DNA from: Ruegeria sp. HKCCSA071
GTDB lineage: Bacteria > Pseudomonadota > Alphaproteobacteria > Rhodobacterales > Rhodobacteraceae
DNA: 64,000 nucleotides
Assembly: GCF_017872555.1 (NCBI RefSeq)
Contig: NZ_JAEDOX010000001.1
Span: 992,001-1,056,000 of the forward strand
Direction of reading: 5' to 3'
Below are positions 10,047-18,661 of the stretch, piece by piece. A program made the position numbers and the translations under genes. How positions within the stretch are numbered: position 1 is the first letter of the stretch; each line of letters begins with the position of its first letter. The notes beneath the pieces are model-generated. The model worked only from the letters and a program-made list of their open reading frames with translations, did not search any database and was not told the origin of the DNA.

Positions 10047-10088
10047 TGATTCGTTTGATCCGAATCATTAGCGCGTAGAAGTGATTCG
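10047..10088 (-). promoter_or_regulatory. rpoD upstream region: dyad with three GANTC sites
   Basis: TGATTCG (10047-10053) and CGAATCA (10061-10067) form a perfect 7-bp dyad with a 7-base spacer, starting 22 bases from the rpoD start codon. A third TGATTCG lies at 10082-10088. Each copy contains a GANTC site (10048-10052, 10062-10066, 10083-10087), the target of the CcrM adenine methyltransferase of alphaproteobacteria. The bases are directly seen. A role in methylation-dependent (GcrA/CcrM) control of rpoD is inference. Confidence 0.5.
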
Positions 10089-10138
10089 GCCACCCGTTTA
10101 CCCGTTTTTCTTTTCCAGTGCCTTACGAAAACACCATT

Positions 10139-12091
10139 TTACCGGCGTTTCCGAGTGAAATCGATCTTGGCAAGGGAATCAGCAAAGCCATCTCGTTCAG
10201 CTTTCTTCAAGCGAGCACCGTTGTGTGCAACATCGTATACAGCCTTGTCTTCGTTTTGACTTCGTGTTGCGCGATTAAGTTCTTCTGCCGCCTGACCAAG
10301 TCGGTATGTAAGTGTTTCATCCGGAGTAGCTGTGATCTCTTCTTGACCCTCAACTACTTCTTCCTCACGCCCCCGGAGCGCTTTGATTTTCGCGAGTTCT
10401 TCGGCGAGTGTCATCTCGGCCTTCTCAACGTCGCCTGGGTTTCGCACACAGGGTATTATGGCGACATGGCTAAGCGCCAGCAGGTTTTCAAGGGGTTCAG
10501 GTCCTAAAGCTGCAACAATATGGTCTTTGATATTTTCCGGGTCGTCGATTGCGTGTCTGAGCAAAACATCCCGCATCGCATTCAGTTCGGGATCTAGGCA
10601 CGACATTTCATCAATCTGATGTTCGAACTGGACAACCAAGGCGGGTGTCAATATTGCGATTGCGAGAATTACACTTTCCTTCCAACGAATATCCGCGCTG
10701 TTCTTCTGAGTGACTAAGAAGGAAGTAAGAGTGCCTTGTGTCGGTCCAGCGGACTTAAGGTCCTGCTCCCTTTTGGACTTCCAGATTCGCGCAGGGATTT
10801 GTTTCTGAGAGCGATAGAAATGGAAAAGTAGATCCCTAATTTCTTGTCGATAGTGATTTCGTATCGACTTATCCCGGATTAACTTGATTTTTTCCCAAAG
10901 TGCTTTGTCCAACGCAGATCTGCGTTCGGGGCTGTCGAACACCTTGCCGTCGGTCTCGCGCTGCCAAAGCAACTTGACCATCGGAATGGCACCATCCAGC
11001 ACGGCCTTCACAGCGCCTGCCCCTTCGGCGCGCAGCAGGTCATCGGGGTCTTTGCCTTCTGGCATCAGGGCAAACCGCAACGACTTTCCAGCTTCGAGCA
11101 GCGGCAAAGCCAGATCAACCGCCCGCATCGCAGCGCGCAGACCTGCTGTGTCGCCGTCCAGCGCAATGATCGGCTCGTCCGATATTCGCCACAGCAGTTG
11201 CAATTGATGTTCGGTGATGGCCGTTCCCAAAGGGGCAACCGACGCGCCAAAACCTGCTTCGGCCAGCGCGATCACGTCCATATAGCCTTCGGCCACGATC
11301 AGCGGCTGACCCTTGCCTGCCGCCTGTCGTGCCGGGCCTTGATTGTAAAGGCTGCGCCCTTTGTCGAATAGCTCGGTCTCGGGCGAGTTCAGGTATTTCG
11401 CGTTGTCATTGGGGTCCATCGCCCGCCCGCCAAACGCGATGCAACGTCCGCGCGGGTCGCGGATCGGGTACATGATGCGGTTGCGGAAGGTGTCGTAGGG
11501 CTTTTTGCCTTTGTTTGAAGGCTTGGCCAGCCCGGCCCCAAGGATCAGATCCTCGGCCACGTTCTTGCCGCGAAGATGGTCCCACAGCGCCTGCCAATCG
11601 TCCGGAGCAAATCCAATCTCCCACCGATCCAGCGCTTGCGCGTTCAACCCGCGGCGCGCGAGGTAGTCTCGTGCGGCGGCTCCTGCCCCGGTCTTGAGTT
11701 GCAGGCGGAAGAACTGCACAGCCTGTTCCATCACATCAGCCAGCTGTGTGCGGTGGTCCTGTTTTTCCTGCGCCTTCGGGTCGCGCGCAGGCATCGGCAT
11801 CCCGGCTTCGCGGGCCAGAATCTCGACAGCTTCGATGAACGAGACATTCTCAGTCTCTTTCACAAAACTGATCGCGTCCCCTTTGGCATGACAGCCAAAA
11901 CAGTAATAAAACCCCTTCTGATCATCGACATGGAATGAGGCCGTCTTTTCGTGATGAAACGGGCAAGGCGCCCACATGTCCCCTTTGCCCTGATTGGACT
12001 TGCGTTGATCCCACATAACCTTGCGCCCGACAACCTGAGACAGGCTGAGCCGCGTGCGCAATTCGTCCAGAAATCCGGGGGGCAATGACAT
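10139..12091 (-). CDS. dnaG: DNA primase
   Basis: DnaG makes RNA primers for replication. The 650-residue protein has an N-terminal CHC2 zinc finger (CPFHHEKTASF ... YYCFGCHAKGD, residues about 42-66). The catalytic core has the TOPRIM motifs (LIVAEGYMDVIALAEAGFG and ALDGDTAGLRAA, about 270-330). A C-terminal helicase-interaction region follows. The last part of the gene (about 10139-10920, residues about 390-650) is clearly richer in A+T and uses different codons than the first part. One 60-base line (10801-10860) has 22 G+C, whereas 11281-11340 has 40. This suggests a mosaic gene. rpoD follows 114 bases downstream. Confidence 0.96.
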   Translation of the reverse strand: MSLPPGFLDELRTRLSLSQVVGRKVMWDQRKSNQGKGDMWAPCPFHHEKTASFHVDDQKGFYYCFGCHAKGDAISFVKETENVSFIEAVEILAREAGMPMPARDPKAQEKQDHRTQLADVMEQAVQFFRLQLKTGAGAAARDYLARRGLNAQALDRWEIGFAPDDWQALWDHLRGKNVAEDLILGAGLAKPSNKGKKPYDTFRNRIMYPIRDPRGRCIAFGGRAMDPNDNAKYLNSPETELFDKGRSLYNQGPARQAAGKGQPLIVAEGYMDVIALAEAGFGASVAPLGTAITEHQLQLLWRISDEPIIALDGDTAGLRAAMRAVDLALPLLEAGKSLRFALMPEGKDPDDLLRAEGAGAVKAVLDGAIPMVKLLWQRETDGKVFDSPERRSALDKALWEKIKLIRDKSIRNHYRQEIRDLLFHFYRSQKQIPARIWKSKREQDLKSAGPTQGTLTSFLVTQKNSADIRWKESVILAIAILTPALVVQFEHQIDEMSCLDPELNAMRDVLLRHAIDDPENIKDHIVAALGPEPLENLLALSHVAIIPCVRNPGDVEKAEMTLAEELAKIKALRGREEEVVEGQEEITATPDETLTYRLGQAAEELNRATRSQNEDKAVYDVAHNGARLKKAERDGFADSLAKIDFTRKRR

Positions 12092-12171
12092 GAGTCAAAC
12101 CTGACAGAAACAGGAACGCGCGCCAAGGGGATGGCGCGCGGTTGTCCACAGGGAAATGTCCGGGCTGTGGA

Positions 12172-12468
12172 TTATTGCTGCAAACACAGCTCAAGCCAAG
12201 CGGCGCCCAGATCCTTTTTGCGCACGTCCCGCATCTTTTGCTCATAAACCCAAGGCGTGATCAGCGGGATTGCAGCATTGTAGTTTTCGGGCCATGTCGG
12301 GCCGCTATCCGCCACGGCTTGCGCCACATCGCGTTCTTTTACGCGGTCCAGCCGCGCCTTTTGGATCGCTGCCACCACATCCGCCTGATATTTGCAGCTT
12401 TGTTCCTTGGTTTCCTGAGCGGCCAAAGGGGTGGCCAGCAGAGCCGCGACAATGGCTATACGCAACAT
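12172..12468 (-). CDS. Small secreted protein of unknown function
   Basis: The 98-residue protein has an N-terminal Sec signal peptide (MLRIAIVAALLATPLAAQ). The mature part has two cysteines (EQSCKYQADVV and WLELCLQQ at the extreme C-terminus), which could pair in a disulfide. The frame is open 35 codons further upstream, but the ATG at 12468 gives the signal peptide at the N-terminus and has GGAG-like sequence upstream. The family was not recognised. It lies between dnaG and glutamate dehydrogenase on the same strand, with separate spacing to both. Confidence 0.7.
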   Translation of the reverse strand: MLRIAIVAALLATPLAAQETKEQSCKYQADVVAAIQKARLDRVKERDVAQAVADSGPTWPENYNAAIPLITPWVYEQKMRDVRKKDLGAAWLELCLQQ

Positions 12469-12587
12469 GGAGGTCTCCGGGATTCGTTTCTCTGAGTGTC
12501 TATTATCCGTCAAACTATCGGGCCGCCATCGACATTCAAGCCGCGGCGCGTACCGGCGGGGCGAAATGATCACCCCGCCCGCCTGCT

Positions 12588-14018
12588 TCAGAGCCCCTTG
12601 GCGCGGTAGCTTTTCGCAACGCGATCAATCGCCACGATATAGGCCGCGGTACGCAGGTCTTCGACATCGTCGCGGCTGTGCCACACTTCACGCATCGACT
12701 GGTAGGCAATACGCATCGTGTCGTCGAGACCCGAGCGCACCAGCTCAAGCTCATCCGCGCCTTTGAGGTACTTGGCCTTGAAGTCCGGCGACATCGACCA
12801 GGCATCGCCTAGGTACCGGTCCAGCCGTTCCAACTCGCTGACAATCAGTTCGTGGCGCGATTCTTCCTGACGACGCTGCATCCGGCCAAAGCGGATGTGG
12901 CTAAGGTTCTTGACCCATTCGAAGTAAGAAACCGTCACACCGCCCGCATTTGCATACATGTCGGGGATAATCACTGTGCCCTTCTTGCGCAGGACTTCAT
13001 CCGCGCCGGCGGTAACCGGACCATTGGCAGCTTCGATAATCAGCGGCGCCTTGATCCGATCGGCGTTCGACAGGTTGATGACACCTTCCAATGCCGCCGG
13101 GATCAGAATGTCGCAATCGGCCTCCAGCACTGCTGCACCTTCAGCGGAATGGGTCGCGTCGGGATAGTCTTTTACGCCGCCATGTTTGACAATCCACTGA
13201 CGCACGGCTTCGACGTCAATGCCGTCGGGATTAAATAGCGCGCCGTCCCATTCGATGATTCCGGTTATGCGCGCGCTATCTTCCTCGCTGAGGAACTTTG
13301 CAGCGTGATAACCTACATTACCAAGCCCCTGCACGATAATGCGCTTTCCATCCAGTTTACCTGACAAGCCTGCTTTCTGGATGTCCTCAGGGTGGCGGAA
13401 GAACTCGCGCAACGCGTATTGAACGCCGCGCCCGGTCGCCTCGACCCGCCCCGCGATACCACCGGCATTCAGCGGTTTTCCTGTCACACAGGCGCGCGCA
13501 TTGATGTCCGTTGTGTTCATCCGTGCGTATTGGTCAGCCATCCAAGCCATTTCACGCTCCCCAGTGCCCATATCGGGCGCAGGCACGTTTTGCGATGGGT
13601 TGATCAGGTCTCGCTTTGCAAGCTCATAGGCAAAGCGCCGCGTGATTTGTTCCAGTTCATGTTCTTCGTATTCTCGTGGATCAATGCAAAGCCCACCCTT
13701 GGAGCCACCAAACGGCGTCTCAACGAGAGCGCACTTATAGGTCATCAGCGCAGCCAAAGCTTCAACTTCGTCCTGGTTAACCGCAGTGGCATATCGAATA
13801 CCGCCCTTGACCGGCTCCATATGCTCCGAGTGGACAGACCTGTAACCGGTGAAGGTATGGATTTCACCACGCAGCCGCACACCGAATCGAACTGTGTAGG
13901 TTGCGTTGCAGACACGGATCTTTTGCTCCAACCCCGGCGGCAGTTCCATCAGGGCTGCGGCCCTGTTGAACATCAGGTCAACACTTTGACGAAAGCTGGG
14001 TTCTTTGATGCCGGTCAT
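12588..14018 (-). CDS. gdhA: Glu/Leu/Phe/Val dehydrogenase (NAD(P)-dependent glutamate dehydrogenase)
   Basis: The enzyme interconverts glutamate and 2-oxoglutarate plus ammonia. The 476-residue protein has the N-terminal dimerisation/catalytic domain with PVKGGIRY, the catalytic-lysine region TPFGGSKGGLCIDP, PAPDMGTGEREMAW, and the C-terminal Rossmann domain with VQGLGNVGYHAAKFL. The start at 14018 (MTGIKEPSF) has a perfect GGAGGA 5 bases upstream. The frame remains open 23 codons further, but without family support. The cofactor cannot be read safely from sequence. The gene stands alone, divergent from the tad-like cluster. Confidence 0.9.
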   Translation of the reverse strand: MTGIKEPSFRQSVDLMFNRAAALMELPPGLEQKIRVCNATYTVRFGVRLRGEIHTFTGYRSVHSEHMEPVKGGIRYATAVNQDEVEALAALMTYKCALVETPFGGSKGGLCIDPREYEEHELEQITRRFAYELAKRDLINPSQNVPAPDMGTGEREMAWMADQYARMNTTDINARACVTGKPLNAGGIAGRVEATGRGVQYALREFFRHPEDIQKAGLSGKLDGKRIIVQGLGNVGYHAAKFLSEEDSARITGIIEWDGALFNPDGIDVEAVRQWIVKHGGVKDYPDATHSAEGAAVLEADCDILIPAALEGVINLSNADRIKAPLIIEAANGPVTAGADEVLRKKGTVIIPDMYANAGGVTVSYFEWVKNLSHIRFGRMQRRQEESRHELIVSELERLDRYLGDAWSMSPDFKAKYLKGADELELVRSGLDDTMRIAYQSMREVWHSRDDVEDLRTAAYIVAIDRVAKSYRAKGL

Positions 14019-14353
14019 AAAATCCTCCGTAGCGGTACATGACGATACGTCACGACGTTTTGTCGCACCACTGGCGGCCTGCTGCAATCAAACAATGCAC
14101 TTTTTTTAATCAATTTACGAACGCAGGCGCAGTTGCCCTAGGGTGAGTCGCTCAGATCGGCCAACTCCTTAACGAATTGTTTTCATTTCATCGACAGATC
14201 ACCTGAAACGGTCGGAATTATACCCCTTAGGCGCGTAAAAAGGCCAAAACCAAGCCTTTTTCGCCCAATTCACGCCACGTTTGAAAATTAACTTTGTCCC
14301 AAATCTCTTTTTCTTTGACGCACGAATTCGACGTGTGAAGCGGAGTAACCAGA
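14019..14353. other. Intergenic region between gdhA and the tad-like genes (335 bases)
   Basis: The region is A+T-rich relative to its neighbours and must hold divergent promoters for glutamate dehydrogenase (minus) and the TadG-like gene (plus). The segment around 14097-14115 is a run of T with AATCAATTT. A GCGGAG at 14339-14344 fits as the ribosome binding site of the plus-strand gene. No RNA gene, terminator or additional reading frame with coding character was seen. Confidence 0.45.
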
Positions 14354-15991
14354 ATGCGAAATTCATTGCTTTGTAACGACGGCTCGAAACCGAAGCGCAA
14401 AACGTTCAATTTAGAGCAATTCGCTCGGAATGAAGATGGTGTCTTCACTATTTTCGTACTGTTCATGGTGGTCCTGATGCTGGCGATTACCGGCATGGCC
14501 ATGGATGTCATGAAGTATGAACGCGACCGCGCCAGCCTACAATCCACACTGGACCGCGCTGTGCTTGCCGCCGCGGACCTCGATCAGGACCTTCCTGCAA
14601 AGGCCGTTGTCGATTCCTACATGGACAAGGCCGGGCTGGGTAATCTGAACGCCATTACGACGGTTGTCGAAGGGTTCGGTTCCAAGAAAGTAAGCGCTAC
14701 CGCCGAAGCGGTTGTCCCGACGCGCTATCTAAGGTTCGGTAAAGTCACCGAACTGGGTCTTGTTGCGACCAGCGCGGCTGAAGAATCCATTGGCGCTGTT
14801 GAAATCTCGTTGGTTCTCGACATCTCCGGCTCTATGTCTCGCTCGTCTGCCACACCATCGAAAACAAAAATCGCAGTGTTGAGAGAAGCTGCGTCGGAAT
14901 TTGTCAGGCTCATGCTGGACAAACCTGACGAAACGCAGATTTCAATCTCGATTGTTCCATACGCAACGCAGGTCAACGCGGGGGCATCAATCCTAGACAA
15001 GTTCACAAATGTCACACAGGAACACAGCTATTCGCACTGCGTAAACTTTATTCCGGAACAGTACAGCGATTCTGATCTGGAACGGGATGACACCCTCGAA
15101 CGCACTGCACATTTCGATCCTTTCACCTACTCTGAAGGATCAATCAGATTGCCTGTTTGTCCTGTCCGTGCCGGAAGTGCGATCACCCCTGTCACCGACA
15201 ATATGAACAAGCTACTTGCCCAGATTGCGTCCCTCACGCCCGGTGGAAACACATCAATCGATATTGGGATGAAGTGGGGAACAGCGCTGCTGGACCCAAG
15301 CATGCGAGGAATTGTTCAGGACCTGTCGCTGGAGCAGGACCCCGCCTATGCTGGTACAACTATAGTGCCATCAAAGTTCTCGGTCCGTCCGTCGGACTAT
15401 GGTACCGACGTTCTGAAGATCGCCATTGTTATGACCGATGGTCAAAACACCGATCAATACATGCTTAACCCATCGCTGCGCGAAGGCATGTCAGATGTCT
15501 GGTACAACTCGGAAGCCGGAGAATACACTGTGTATCATTCTCAGGGTCGTCCGAATTTCTTTTGGCCTCAGCAGGGCGTTTGGGCAGATCACCCCTACGG
15601 AAATCCGGAACCAGAGACACATCTGAACGAAGAACTCGGAACAGCGGTTCGGCTGACATATCCTGAACTCTTCAATCGAATTTCTTTGGCCTCGAATGCA
15701 CGCGACAACTATTACTGGCAGTCCAGCGGGTGGGCGGAATGGTATTCCAAGGCCTATGCGAAAGTCGAAACATCGGCCAAGAACCAGCACACCAAGCACG
15801 TTTGTGACGCGGCCAAGGATCAGGGTATCATCGTTTACGGCATTGCATTCGAGGCGCCCAGAAGTGGGTACAGGACCCTGAAAGACTGTGCCAGCTCTGA
15901 CAGCCACGTCTATGACGTAAGTGGCCTGAACCTTGAGAAAGCCTTTGAATCCATCGCATCTTCGATCCGCAAACTGAGGCTAACCCAATGA
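14354..15991 (+). CDS. TadG-like pilus assembly protein with von Willebrand factor A domain
   Basis: The 545-residue protein has an N-terminal membrane helix of the Flp-pilus accessory type (TIFVLFMVVLMLAITGMAMDV, about residues 33-54) after the conserved EDG. It then has an integrated VWA domain that starts at VEISLVLDISGSMS (MIDAS DxSxS, about residue 155) and continues to IAIVMTDGQNTD (about 357). The rest is presumably extracytoplasmic. TadG proteins are accessory pseudopilin-like proteins of tight-adherence pili. It overlaps the next gene by ATGA. No tad ATPase, prepilin or secretin gene is present here, so this trio is detached from any pilus machinery in view. Confidence 0.85.
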   Translation: MRNSLLCNDGSKPKRKTFNLEQFARNEDGVFTIFVLFMVVLMLAITGMAMDVMKYERDRASLQSTLDRAVLAAADLDQDLPAKAVVDSYMDKAGLGNLNAITTVVEGFGSKKVSATAEAVVPTRYLRFGKVTELGLVATSAAEESIGAVEISLVLDISGSMSRSSATPSKTKIAVLREAASEFVRLMLDKPDETQISISIVPYATQVNAGASILDKFTNVTQEHSYSHCVNFIPEQYSDSDLERDDTLERTAHFDPFTYSEGSIRLPVCPVRAGSAITPVTDNMNKLLAQIASLTPGGNTSIDIGMKWGTALLDPSMRGIVQDLSLEQDPAYAGTTIVPSKFSVRPSDYGTDVLKIAIVMTDGQNTDQYMLNPSLREGMSDVWYNSEAGEYTVYHSQGRPNFFWPQQGVWADHPYGNPEPETHLNEELGTAVRLTYPELFNRISLASNARDNYYWQSSGWAEWYSKAYAKVETSAKNQHTKHVCDAAKDQGIIVYGIAFEAPRSGYRTLKDCASSDSHVYDVSGLNLEKAFESIASSIRKLRLTQ

Positions 15992-16518
15992 TCAGCAGAA
16001 AGCTGTCGCATCTCCGCCTGTTTCGGCAATCTGAGGCAGGCAATGCGACAATCGAGTTCATCATGCTCGTACCCTTCTTCCTGGCGCTTCTCGTGGCAGG
16101 AGCCGAGCTGTCTATCATCACAATGCGACATGCTGCTTTGGAGCGTGGGGTTGATCTGATCGTAAGAGATATTCGCCTGGGCACCGGTACCAACTGGGAT
16201 CACGACGTGATCAGAGATCGGATTTGCGATGTTTCCGGCATCCAGGATTGTACGGGGAACTTGCGGCTGCAAATGATTAAACAGGACGCGTTCGCTGGGA
16301 TCGTGCTTTCGGACAACGTCCCCTGCACGGACAGTTCCGAAGATCCCAAACCGGTTCTGGATTTCAAAAGCGGCCAATCCAATGAGTTGATGATCCTGCG
16401 GGCCTGCCTGCGCATAGATCCGGTTCTTGAGACATCAGCCATTGCCAAGCTTGTCCCGGACGCTACCGGCCACTACGCGGTGACCGCGACGACAGCATTC
16501 GTACAGGAGCCACTGTAA
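15988..16518 (+). CDS. TadE/TadG family pseudopilin
   Basis: The 176-residue protein has the TadE hallmark N-terminus (SEAGNATIEFIMLVPFFLALLVAGAEL; glutamate at the E of IEF), i.e. a prepilin-like hydrophobic helix at about residues 20-45. A small extracytoplasmic domain with several cysteines (ICDVSGIQDC, VPCTDS, RACLRID) follows. It overlaps the TadG-like gene by 4 bases and precedes a second TadE-like gene by 4 bases. TadE-like proteins are processed by TadV-type peptidases and support Flp pilus formation. Confidence 0.85.
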   Translation: MISRKLSHLRLFRQSEAGNATIEFIMLVPFFLALLVAGAELSIITMRHAALERGVDLIVRDIRLGTGTNWDHDVIRDRICDVSGIQDCTGNLRLQMIKQDAFAGIVLSDNVPCTDSSEDPKPVLDFKSGQSNELMILRACLRIDPVLETSAIAKLVPDATGHYAVTATTAFVQEPL

Positions 16519-16522
16519 GATC

Positions 16523-17119
16523 ATGTCTGTACTCCAAATCCTGAAAAATCGCGTCAAAGTCTTCAAAAAAGACGAAAGCGGCATTCTGACCGTTGAAGCC
16601 CTCATGATTTTTCCACTGATGCTATGGACGATCACGTTCACGTTCACTGCATTCGAGGGGTTTCGTCAAAGCGCGTCCAACCTGAAGGCAGCTTATACGA
16701 TCAGCGATCTGATTTCGCGTGAAACGCAGGCTGTGACCGATGTGTATATCGACTCGCTGCACGATTTGGCAGGGAAGATGGTCAATAACCGGTCAGATGT
16801 GAAAATGCGGGTCTCACTGATTGTTTACGATGAGGACGATGATCGCCACTACGTTCGCTGGTCGACTGTACGCGGCTTTGACAATGAGTGGGACGACGAC
16901 AAGATCGGAGAAATCGAAGACCGCTTGCCACCGATGCCCAATCAGGACACCGTTATTCTGGTTGAAACGTCCAATGAATACATCCCCACGTTCAGACCGG
17001 GCTGGGATTTTGCGACAGGTATCACCTTTGAGAACTTCATCTTTACCCGTCCCCGCTTTACAAACGAAGTTGCTTGTAACTTAACCCAGACCCCGTTCGT
17101 CTGCACAAATAGCGGATAG
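16523..17119 (+). CDS. TadE-like membrane protein
   Basis: The 198-residue protein begins with a basic stretch followed by ESGILTVEALMIFPLMLWTITFTFTAFEGF, again the TadE-type processed helix with the EA/E dipeptide region. The downstream domain is acidic and has two C-terminal cysteines (EVACNLTQTPFVC). It is the last gene of the three-gene tad-like operon, 4 bases after the previous stop. Its last 39 bases overlap the end of the convergent minus-strand gene. Confidence 0.8.
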   Translation: MSVLQILKNRVKVFKKDESGILTVEALMIFPLMLWTITFTFTAFEGFRQSASNLKAAYTISDLISRETQAVTDVYIDSLHDLAGKMVNNRSDVKMRVSLIVYDEDDDRHYVRWSTVRGFDNEWDDDKIGEIEDRLPPMPNQDTVILVETSNEYIPTFRPGWDFATGITFENFIFTRPRFTNEVACNLTQTPFVCTNSG

Positions 17120-17560
17120 AATTTCGGACATAAACTTGGCCTCGGCGGCAGATGTCATGCCGCCCACGCCAACCCGGTGACCAACCCGCCACCACAACCC
17201 CGGAGCCCAGCGGTTCACCGCTTTGTTTCGCGTACGGATCAGAAAGCCGTTTGACGGTTTGAACGCGAAAACACCCCTATCCACCGTTTCAATATCGGCC
17301 ACGTCCGCGATGACCTGACCCGATCCTGTCCGTAACTCGGTCCGCGTCAGTTCGATACAATCTTCTGTGGCGCGCCAGACGCGAAGCGCCAACCAAAGTG
17401 ATGCACCGCCAACGATAAACAGAAACACCTGCCAAACCGGTTCGGGTGGCGATGCCAGCGCGACATAGGTAACCAGCATTCCAACCGTTGTCAGCATCCC
17501 TACCCCGGTCCATCGTCTTGGGGATGAGGCCTGAATTGTTGCCAGCACTTCGTCCTGCAT
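17081..17560 (-). CDS. Membrane protein with PH-like domain, function unknown
   Basis: The 159-residue protein has two adjacent transmembrane helices (VGMLTTVGMLVTYVALA and VWQVFLFIVGGASLWLAL, about residues 20-60). A cytoplasmic beta-rich segment follows (IELTRTELRTGSGQVIADVADIETVDRG ... FAFKPSNGFLIRTR) that looks like a bacterial PH/YdbS-type domain. The frame is open far upstream, through the pirin gene, but the ATG at 17560 has AGGAGA upstream and gives a sensible N-terminus. The function is unknown. The 3' end overlaps the convergent TadE-like gene by 39 bases. Confidence 0.75.
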   Translation of the reverse strand: MQDEVLATIQASSPRRWTGVGMLTTVGMLVTYVALASPPEPVWQVFLFIVGGASLWLALRVWRATEDCIELTRTELRTGSGQVIADVADIETVDRGVFAFKPSNGFLIRTRNKAVNRWAPGLWWRVGHRVGVGGMTSAAEAKFMSEILSAICADERGLG

Positions 17561-17716
17561 GGATGTCTCCTGTCTGATCCGCTTCGATCTAGCCATTTTG
17601 CGCCGGAAACAACAGGGGTTTGGCTGCAAACAATTTCGCACAGGTCCGGTTATTTCATGCAAATTGACTGCCGTGGCGCAGAGATTACATGCTGCCCAGA
17701 CGACACGGAGGCAAAC

Positions 17717-18628
17717 ATGTCCCTTAGACCGACGTTGGAAACACGCAAAGCCATCCCCACAATGGAAGGGGCTGGTGTGAAACTTCACCGCGCATTCGGG
17801 TTTCAGGACCCGTCCGAACTGGATCCCTTTCTGCTGTTTGATGATTTCAGAAATGAACGCCCGCAGGATTATCAGGCCGGTTTTCCCTGGCACCCGCACC
17901 GGGGAATTGAAACGATTACTTACGTCCTGACCGGCACAGTCGAGCATTCGGATTCGCTGGGCAACACCGGCACGCTTGGTGCCGGTGATGTGCAATGGAT
18001 GACCGCAGGATCCGGTATCCTGCATCAGGAAATGCCAAGCGGCAACATCTCGGGCCAGATGCACGGCTTCCAGTTGTGGGGCAACCTGCCCTCGGACCAG
18101 AAGATGACCGCCCCGCGCTATCAGGACGTCCAAAGCAAGGACATCCCCGAAGTCACCGATGACGATGGCACGACAGTGCGGGTGATCGTGGGTGAGTTCT
18201 GGGGTAAGACCGGTCCCGTAGACGGGATAGCTGCTGACCCACAATATCTGGATATCTCTGTCCCGGCGGGTGTGAAGAAAACTTTCCGGATCGATACGTA
18301 CCGCCGTGCTTTCGCCTATGTGTTTCAGGGTCAGGCCGCCTTTGCCGATGCCTCGCAGCCGACAGGTGTGCTGCTGGAAAAGGAAATCGCCGGGCAAGAG
18401 GTCAATATCCGCGACATGTCAGGGGATCGCACGCTTGTCCGTTTTGGCACGGGCGATGAAATCACCGTTCAGGCTGGCCCCCAAGGCGTGCGGTTCTTGC
18501 TGATCTCTGGGGCTCCGATCAACGAACCCGTCGCTTGGCATGGCCCCATCGTGATGAACACGCGGGCCGAACTGGAACAGGCATTTCGCGAGCTGCGCAA
18601 TGGCACGTTCATTCGCCCCGCGCACTAA
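17717..18628 (+). CDS. Pirin family protein
   Basis: The 303-residue bicupin has the pirin metal site in the first cupin (FPWHPHRGIETITYVLTGTVEHSDS, ligands HxHRG and the later H/E) and MTAGSGILHQEMP. A C-terminal cupin follows. Bacterial pirins are iron-binding proteins; some have quercetinase activity or bind metabolic enzymes, so no single reaction can be assigned. The ATG at 17717 has ACGGAGG 5 bases upstream, whereas upstream in-frame codons lack support. It converges on a TetR gene, with a strong hairpin between the stops. Confidence 0.9.
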   Translation: MSLRPTLETRKAIPTMEGAGVKLHRAFGFQDPSELDPFLLFDDFRNERPQDYQAGFPWHPHRGIETITYVLTGTVEHSDSLGNTGTLGAGDVQWMTAGSGILHQEMPSGNISGQMHGFQLWGNLPSDQKMTAPRYQDVQSKDIPEVTDDDGTTVRVIVGEFWGKTGPVDGIAADPQYLDISVPAGVKKTFRIDTYRRAFAYVFQGQAAFADASQPTGVLLEKEIAGQEVNIRDMSGDRTLVRFGTGDEITVQAGPQGVRFLLISGAPINEPVAWHGPIVMNTRAELEQAFRELRNGTFIRPAH

Positions 18629-18632
18629 CAGC

Positions 18633-18661
18633 GTGACGGTTTGACCTTGTCAGACCGTCAC
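18633..18661. terminator. Hairpin between convergent pirin and tetR genes
   Basis: A 13-bp stem (18633-18645 with 18649-18661, one T-G wobble) closes a 3-base loop. It starts 4 bases after the pirin stop and contains the tetR stop codon (18650-18652). It lacks a clear U-run on either strand, so it could act as a bidirectional transcript end or stabiliser. Confidence 0.5.

Noticed and set aside
17561..18397. Upstream extension of the PH-like membrane protein frame through the pirin gene
   Set aside because: The extended part is antisense to pirin and has no coding character; the ATG at 17560 has a ribosome binding site.
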